A stretch of DNA of 9,138 nucleotides from an uncultured Lachnospiraceae bacterium (GTDB lineage: Bacteria; Bacillota_A; Clostridia; Lachnospirales; Lachnospiraceae). Under the pieces are notes generated by a model. It was given only the letters and a program-made list of their open reading frames with translations. It did no database searches and was not told where the DNA came from. The stretch covers positions 1 through 9,138 of the forward strand of contig CADBME010000177.1 in assembly GCA_902795715.1 (NCBI GenBank), read 5' to 3'. How positions within the stretch are numbered: the stretch's first letter is position 1; each line of letters opens with the position of its first letter. Shown one piece after another: positions 6,602 through 9,138 of this stretch. The translations under genes and the position numbers were made by a program.

Positions 6602-7831
6602 ATGCTAAAGGGAAAAACTGTTGTTTTAGGTGTAACAGGGAGCATTGCTGCCTACAAGACCGCCAGCCTGGCCAGCATGCTGGTTAAACAGCATGCGGAT
6701 GTTCATGTGATCATGACAAAGAATGCAACTCATTTTATAGGCCCTCTTGCCTTTGAGACCCTGACCGGGAATAAGTGCCTTACAGATACCTTTGACCGCA
6801 ATTTCCAGTTTCATGTTGCCCACGTATCTCTGGCACAGAAAGCCGATGTCATGATGATCGCGCCGGCTACGGCAAATATCATAGCCAAGCTGGCTCACGG
6901 AATTGCCGACGACATGCTGTCGACCACGGCGCTGGCCTGCTCATCAAAAATCATGGTGTCACCGGCTATGAATGTACACATGTATGAGAATCCCATTGTT
7001 CAGGACAACCTGAAAAAGCTCAGATCCTACGGAATGGAAGTGATCGAGCCGGCTACAGGTTACCTGGCCTGCGGGGATACCGGAGCCGGAAAGATGCCGG
7101 AACCGGAAACCTTATACGAATATATTCTGCGGGAGATTGCCTGCCAAAAAGATCTGGAAGGGCTGAAAATCCTGGTGACCGCCGGGCCCACAAGGGAGGC
7201 TATTGATCCGGTAAGATACATCACTAATCATTCTACCGGAAAAATGGGATATGCCATCGCCAAAAGGGCCATGCTCCGGGGAGGACGGGTAACCCTGGTA
7301 TCTGGCCCCGTCAGTCTGCCACCGGTTCCTTTTGTGAAAAAAGTGGATGTGATCAGTGCCGAAGATATGTACCAGACAGTCACAAGCTTGCTTGCCGACC
7401 AGGATATCGTTATAAAGTCCGCGGCCGTAGCCGATTACCGGCCAAGCCATGTCAGCCAGGACAAGGTCAAGAAGAAGGATGGAGATATGAGTATTCATCT
7501 GGACCGGACCCGGGACATCTTAAAGACCATAGGTCAGCTTCGAAGAGAAGACCAGGTCATCTGCGGATTTTCCATGGAAACACAGAACATGGTGGAGAAC
7601 TCCAGGGAGAAACTCCTATCTAAAAATATAGATATGATTGCCGCCAACAATCTGAAAGAAGAAGGTGCCGGATTCGGAACTGATACCAACCGCATTACCA
7701 TTATATCCCCGGAAGGCGAGAAGAGACTGGATCTGATGTCAAAAGAGGACGCGGCAGACTATCTTCTGGATTATATCAAAGAGTACAGGGAGAAATCATG
7801 CCCAGAAAAAAGATACGAATTCACTACATAG
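6602..7831 (+). CDS. coaBC: Bifunctional phosphopantothenoylcysteine decarboxylase / phosphopantothenate-cysteine ligase CoaBC (Dfp)
   Basis: CoaBC joins 4'-phosphopantothenate to cysteine using CTP and then decarboxylates the product to 4'-phosphopantetheine, two steps of coenzyme A synthesis. The 409-residue protein has both domains. The N-terminal FMN-dependent CoaC part has GVTGSIAAYK (10-19), the catalytic histidine at 74 (HVAHVSLAQ), SPAMNVHMYENP (120-131) with Asn124, and ACGDTGAGKMPEP (156-168) with Cys157. The C-terminal CoaB part has TAGPTREAIDPVRYITN (193-209), then HSTGKMGYAIAKRA, then KSAAVADYRP (272-281) and the lysine cluster KVKKK (288-292). All expected key residues appear present. 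It sits directly after panD, extending the operon from pantothenate into CoA synthesis. The pantothenate kinase that links the two (CoaA or CoaX) is not in the window. Its 3' end overlaps the next gene by 34 bp. Confidence 0.97.
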   Translation: MLKGKTVVLGVTGSIAAYKTASLASMLVKQHADVHVIMTKNATHFIGPLAFETLTGNKCLTDTFDRNFQFHVAHVSLAQKADVMMIAPATANIIAKLAHGIADDMLSTTALACSSKIMVSPAMNVHMYENPIVQDNLKKLRSYGMEVIEPATGYLACGDTGAGKMPEPETLYEYILREIACQKDLEGLKILVTAGPTREAIDPVRYITNHSTGKMGYAIAKRAMLRGGRVTLVSGPVSLPPVPFVKKVDVISAEDMYQTVTSLLADQDIVIKSAAVADYRPSHVSQDKVKKKDGDMSIHLDRTRDILKTIGQLRREDQVICGFSMETQNMVENSREKLLSKNIDMIAANNLKEEGAGFGTDTNRITIISPEGEKRLDLMSKEDAADYLLDYIKEYREKSCPEKRYEFTT

Positions 7832-8502
7832 ACGACAGTATCCTTGTCTGTGAGAAGCCGGCAGGGATGCCGGTACAAAGAGACAAGTCCAGAGATCTCG
7901 ACCTGGAAACCATGCTGAGGATGGACATGGCAAAAGGATCCTCCTTTGACCAGGCTCCTTATCTGTCAGCAGTTCACCGGCTTGACAGGCCTGTAGGCGG
8001 CCTGATGGTATTTGCCAGATCCCGAAAGGCAGCGGCTGACCTTGGCAGGCAGATCCAGGAAGGGAACTTCGAGAAAAACTATCAGGCAATCCTGTGCGGG
8101 CTGCCGGACAGGGAATGTGATACACTCCGGGACTATCTGATTCGCGACGGGCGTACAAACACATCGAAAATTGCCGACAAGAGTACAGCCGGAGCAAAAT
8201 ATGCCGAGCTGGATTATGAGCTGATTGACAGCATAGAGACCAAAGAAGGACCTTTGTCATGGGTTTTGATTACGCTGCATACCGGCCGTCACCATCAGAT
8301 TCGGGTTCAGTTTGCATCCAGGAAATTGGGACTGTACGGTGATACAAAATACAATAAAACCGGCCAGGGCAAAGGATTTACTCCTCTGGGTCTCTACGCC
8401 ACAAGACTCTCCTTTGACCATCCGGAGACCGGAGAGAGACTGACTTTCAAGACAGAGCCGAAAGGCAGAGCTTTTGATCTGATGGACGTGGAGGCTTATT
8501 GA
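7798..8502 (+). CDS. RluA-family RNA pseudouridine synthase
   Basis: The 234-residue product is an RluA-family enzyme that converts specific uridines in ribosomal or transfer RNA to pseudouridine; the target cannot be told from sequence. It has only the catalytic domain, without an S4 RNA-binding domain in front. It opens with IHYIDDSILVCEKPAGMPVQ (8-27), typical of the family. The catalytic motif HRLDRPVGGLMVF (60-72) has Asp63. TGRHHQIRVQFAS (162-174) and YGDTKYN (180-186) form the conserved C-terminal part. The start codon lies 34 bp inside coaBC in another frame, with AGGGAGA (7787-7793) 4 nt before the ATG, so translation is probably coupled to coaBC. A terminator follows 28 bp after the stop, making this the last gene of the pan unit. 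Its presence in a CoA-precursor operon has no obvious functional reason. Confidence 0.92.
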   Translation: MPRKKIRIHYIDDSILVCEKPAGMPVQRDKSRDLDLETMLRMDMAKGSSFDQAPYLSAVHRLDRPVGGLMVFARSRKAAADLGRQIQEGNFEKNYQAILCGLPDRECDTLRDYLIRDGRTNTSKIADKSTAGAKYAELDYELIDSIETKEGPLSWVLITLHTGRHHQIRVQFASRKLGLYGDTKYNKTGQGKGFTPLGLYATRLSFDHPETGERLTFKTEPKGRAFDLMDVEAY

Positions 8503-8529
8503 CAATCCTCCCGCCTCAGGAAGGAATGT

Positions 8530-8564
8530 CCGGACAGAGATTTGAGTAAGCACTCCGGTTTTTT
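8530..8564 (+). terminator. Intrinsic terminator ending the pan operon
   Basis: CCGGA (8530-8534) can pair with TCCGG (8554-8558), or GAGT (8544-8547) with ACTC (8552-8555) around AAGC; the two share bases. Six T's follow (8559-8564). The T-run directly after a G/C-rich arm, 28 bp past the last stop codon, supports a terminator, although the stem is short. Confidence 0.7.
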
Positions 8565-8624
8565 CATGTGCCCTGTCGTTTGTCTGGCTTCCGTAGGTTT
8601 GGTCCCGGATTGCCTCGGTGATAA
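8565..8624 (+). other. Spacer between the pan operon terminator and the proS promoter
   Basis: I see no gene, strong repeat or structure in these 60 bases. Together with the promoter and leader that follow, they make up the 387-bp gap before proS. Confidence 0.6.
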
Positions 8625-8653
8625 TTGACAAAAATCGTTCTTTAAACTACAAT
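8625..8653 (+). promoter_or_regulatory. Strong sigma-A-type promoter of proS
   Basis: TTGACA (8625-8630) and TACAAT (8648-8653) are separated by 17 bp; only one base of the 12 departs from consensus. The start of transcription should be near 8660, leaving a leader of about 230 nt before proS. Confidence 0.85.
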
Positions 8654-8659
8654 AGAACA

Positions 8660-8889
8660 ATGTGACTGATAACGTGGATTGTCGCGGTTTTCCGTCGGCA
8701 ATCCATTCTTTCATATATGGTTGTGGAGGCCGGTAACGGCATCAGAGGTATTTTTATATATGATATAGGCTCCGTGGGTATGTGCATGGATTCGGAGTAG
8801 ATTTCTATCAGCAGAACTGACCCGAATCCGGCACCAAGACTCGCGGGCGAGTCTTGAATTAATTAGTATGGTAAAAGGAGAAAGAAGAA
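8660..8889 (+). promoter_or_regulatory. Structured leader RNA upstream of proS, class not recognised
   Basis: Four helices can be read. A: 8675-8687 pairs with 8692-8705 (13 pairs, one G-T, bulged T8695) around TTTT. B: GCCG (8729-8732) pairs with CGGC (8737-8740) around the GNRA loop GTAA, possibly enclosed by GGAG (8725-8728) with CTCC (8770-8773). C: 8782-8795 pairs with 8822-8834 (13 pairs, one G-T, bulged A8786), enclosing 26 nt that can form two small hairpins. D: CAAGACTCG (8835-8843) pairs perfectly with CGAGTCTTG (8848-8856) around CGGG. The T-box antiterminator sequence AGGGTGGNACCGCG is absent. None of the helices is followed by a T-run. AAAGGAG (8874-8880) is the proS ribosome binding site. 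It may be an uncharacterised cis-regulator or an independent small RNA. Confidence 0.6.
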
Positions 8890-9138
8890 ATGGCCAAAGA
8901 TAAGAAGCTTGTGGAAGCGATTACTCCCATGGATGAGGATTTTGCCCAGTGGTATACGGATGTGGTGGTAAAGGCTGAGCTGATCAGCTATTCCAACACC
9001 AGGGGCTGTATTATTTTCAGACCCAGAGGTTACGCAATCTGGGAAAATATTCAGAAGGAACTGGACCGTCGATTCAAAGAGACGGGGGTGGAGAATGTCT
9101 ATTTGCCTATGCTGATTCCGGAGAGCCTTTTGCAAAAG
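8890..9138 (+). CDS. proS: Prolyl-tRNA synthetase, archaeal/eukaryotic type (N-terminal part, cut by window end)
   Basis: ProS attaches proline to tRNA-Pro using ATP and acts in the cytoplasm. The 83 residues in the window open with [20 protein letters not shown] (6-25), then [20 protein letters not shown] (29-48), then [18 protein letters not shown] (49-66) and [13 protein letters not shown] (69-81), which is class II motif 1 as found in the archaeal/eukaryotic-type ProRS family rather than the longer bacterial type with an editing insert. Clostridia are among the bacteria known to carry this type. The ATG at 8890 has AAAGGAG 9 nt upstream. The gene runs off the window in an open frame. A strong promoter and a long structured leader precede it, suggesting regulated expression. 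Confidence 0.93.
   Translation, partial: MAKDKKLVEAITPMDEDFAQWYTDVVVKAELISYSNTRGCIIFRPRGYAIWENIQKELDRRFKETGVENVYLPMLIPESLLQK

Noticed and set aside
8820..8834. c-di-AMP (ydaO-type) riboswitch suggested by CCCGAATCC
   Set aside because: Only this short string is shared; the other conserved blocks of that riboswitch are not found.
8782..8837. A genuine tRNA gene
   Set aside because: No D-arm, anticodon arm or 7-bp acceptor stem can be laid out, and the CCA is partly within the helix.
8660..8889. T-box leader for proS
   Set aside because: The conserved antiterminator sequence AGGGTGGNACCGCG and a following terminator are absent.

Overview
The window reads as a housekeeping segment of a Clostridia chromosome, most likely a Lachnospiraceae-type Bacillota. 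The evidence is strong AGGAGG-type ribosome binding sites, sigma-A-like promoters with 17-bp spacers, a moderate GC content (roughly 50 percent by eye), a C_GCAxxG_C_C-family protein, a PanG-type ketopantoate reductase and an archaeal/eukaryotic-type prolyl-tRNA synthetase. All recognised genes lie on the plus strand. I see no mobile element, CRISPR array, tRNA or rRNA.

Region 1 (1-2830): a possible upstream gene tail, then a promoter (TTGACA-17-TATAAG) and a short leader with a hairpin. These precede murA (peptidoglycan precursor synthesis) and, 72 bp on, metK (S-adenosylmethionine synthase). An imperfect terminator-like hairpin follows metK. Region 2 (2862-3287): a small redox-type C_GCAxxG_C_C protein.

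Region 3 (3326-8564) is the most interesting part. A promoter drives a structured leader with two tandem hairpins, each carrying two bulged adenosines separated by exactly 5 bp. This is the architecture of the pan RNA motif, and an intrinsic terminator follows. Downstream lie panG (DUF2520-type ketopantoate reductase), panB, panC, panD, coaBC and an RluA-type pseudouridine synthase, closely packed or overlapping except for a 127-bp panC-panD gap that holds a long imperfect hairpin. PanB and PanG make pantoate, PanD makes beta-alanine, PanC joins them to pantothenate, and CoaBC carries phosphopantothenate to phosphopantetheine. The pantothenate kinase is not in the window. A terminator follows the pseudouridine synthase gene.

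Region 4 (8565-9138): a near-consensus promoter (TTGACA-17-TACAAT), a leader of about 230 nt with several strong helices that I cannot assign to a known RNA class and that lacks the T-box sequence, and the first 83 codons of proS, cut by the window end.

The best candidates for a less-described system are the pan leader with a visible terminator/antiterminator conflict, the proS leader RNA, and the panC-panD hairpin.
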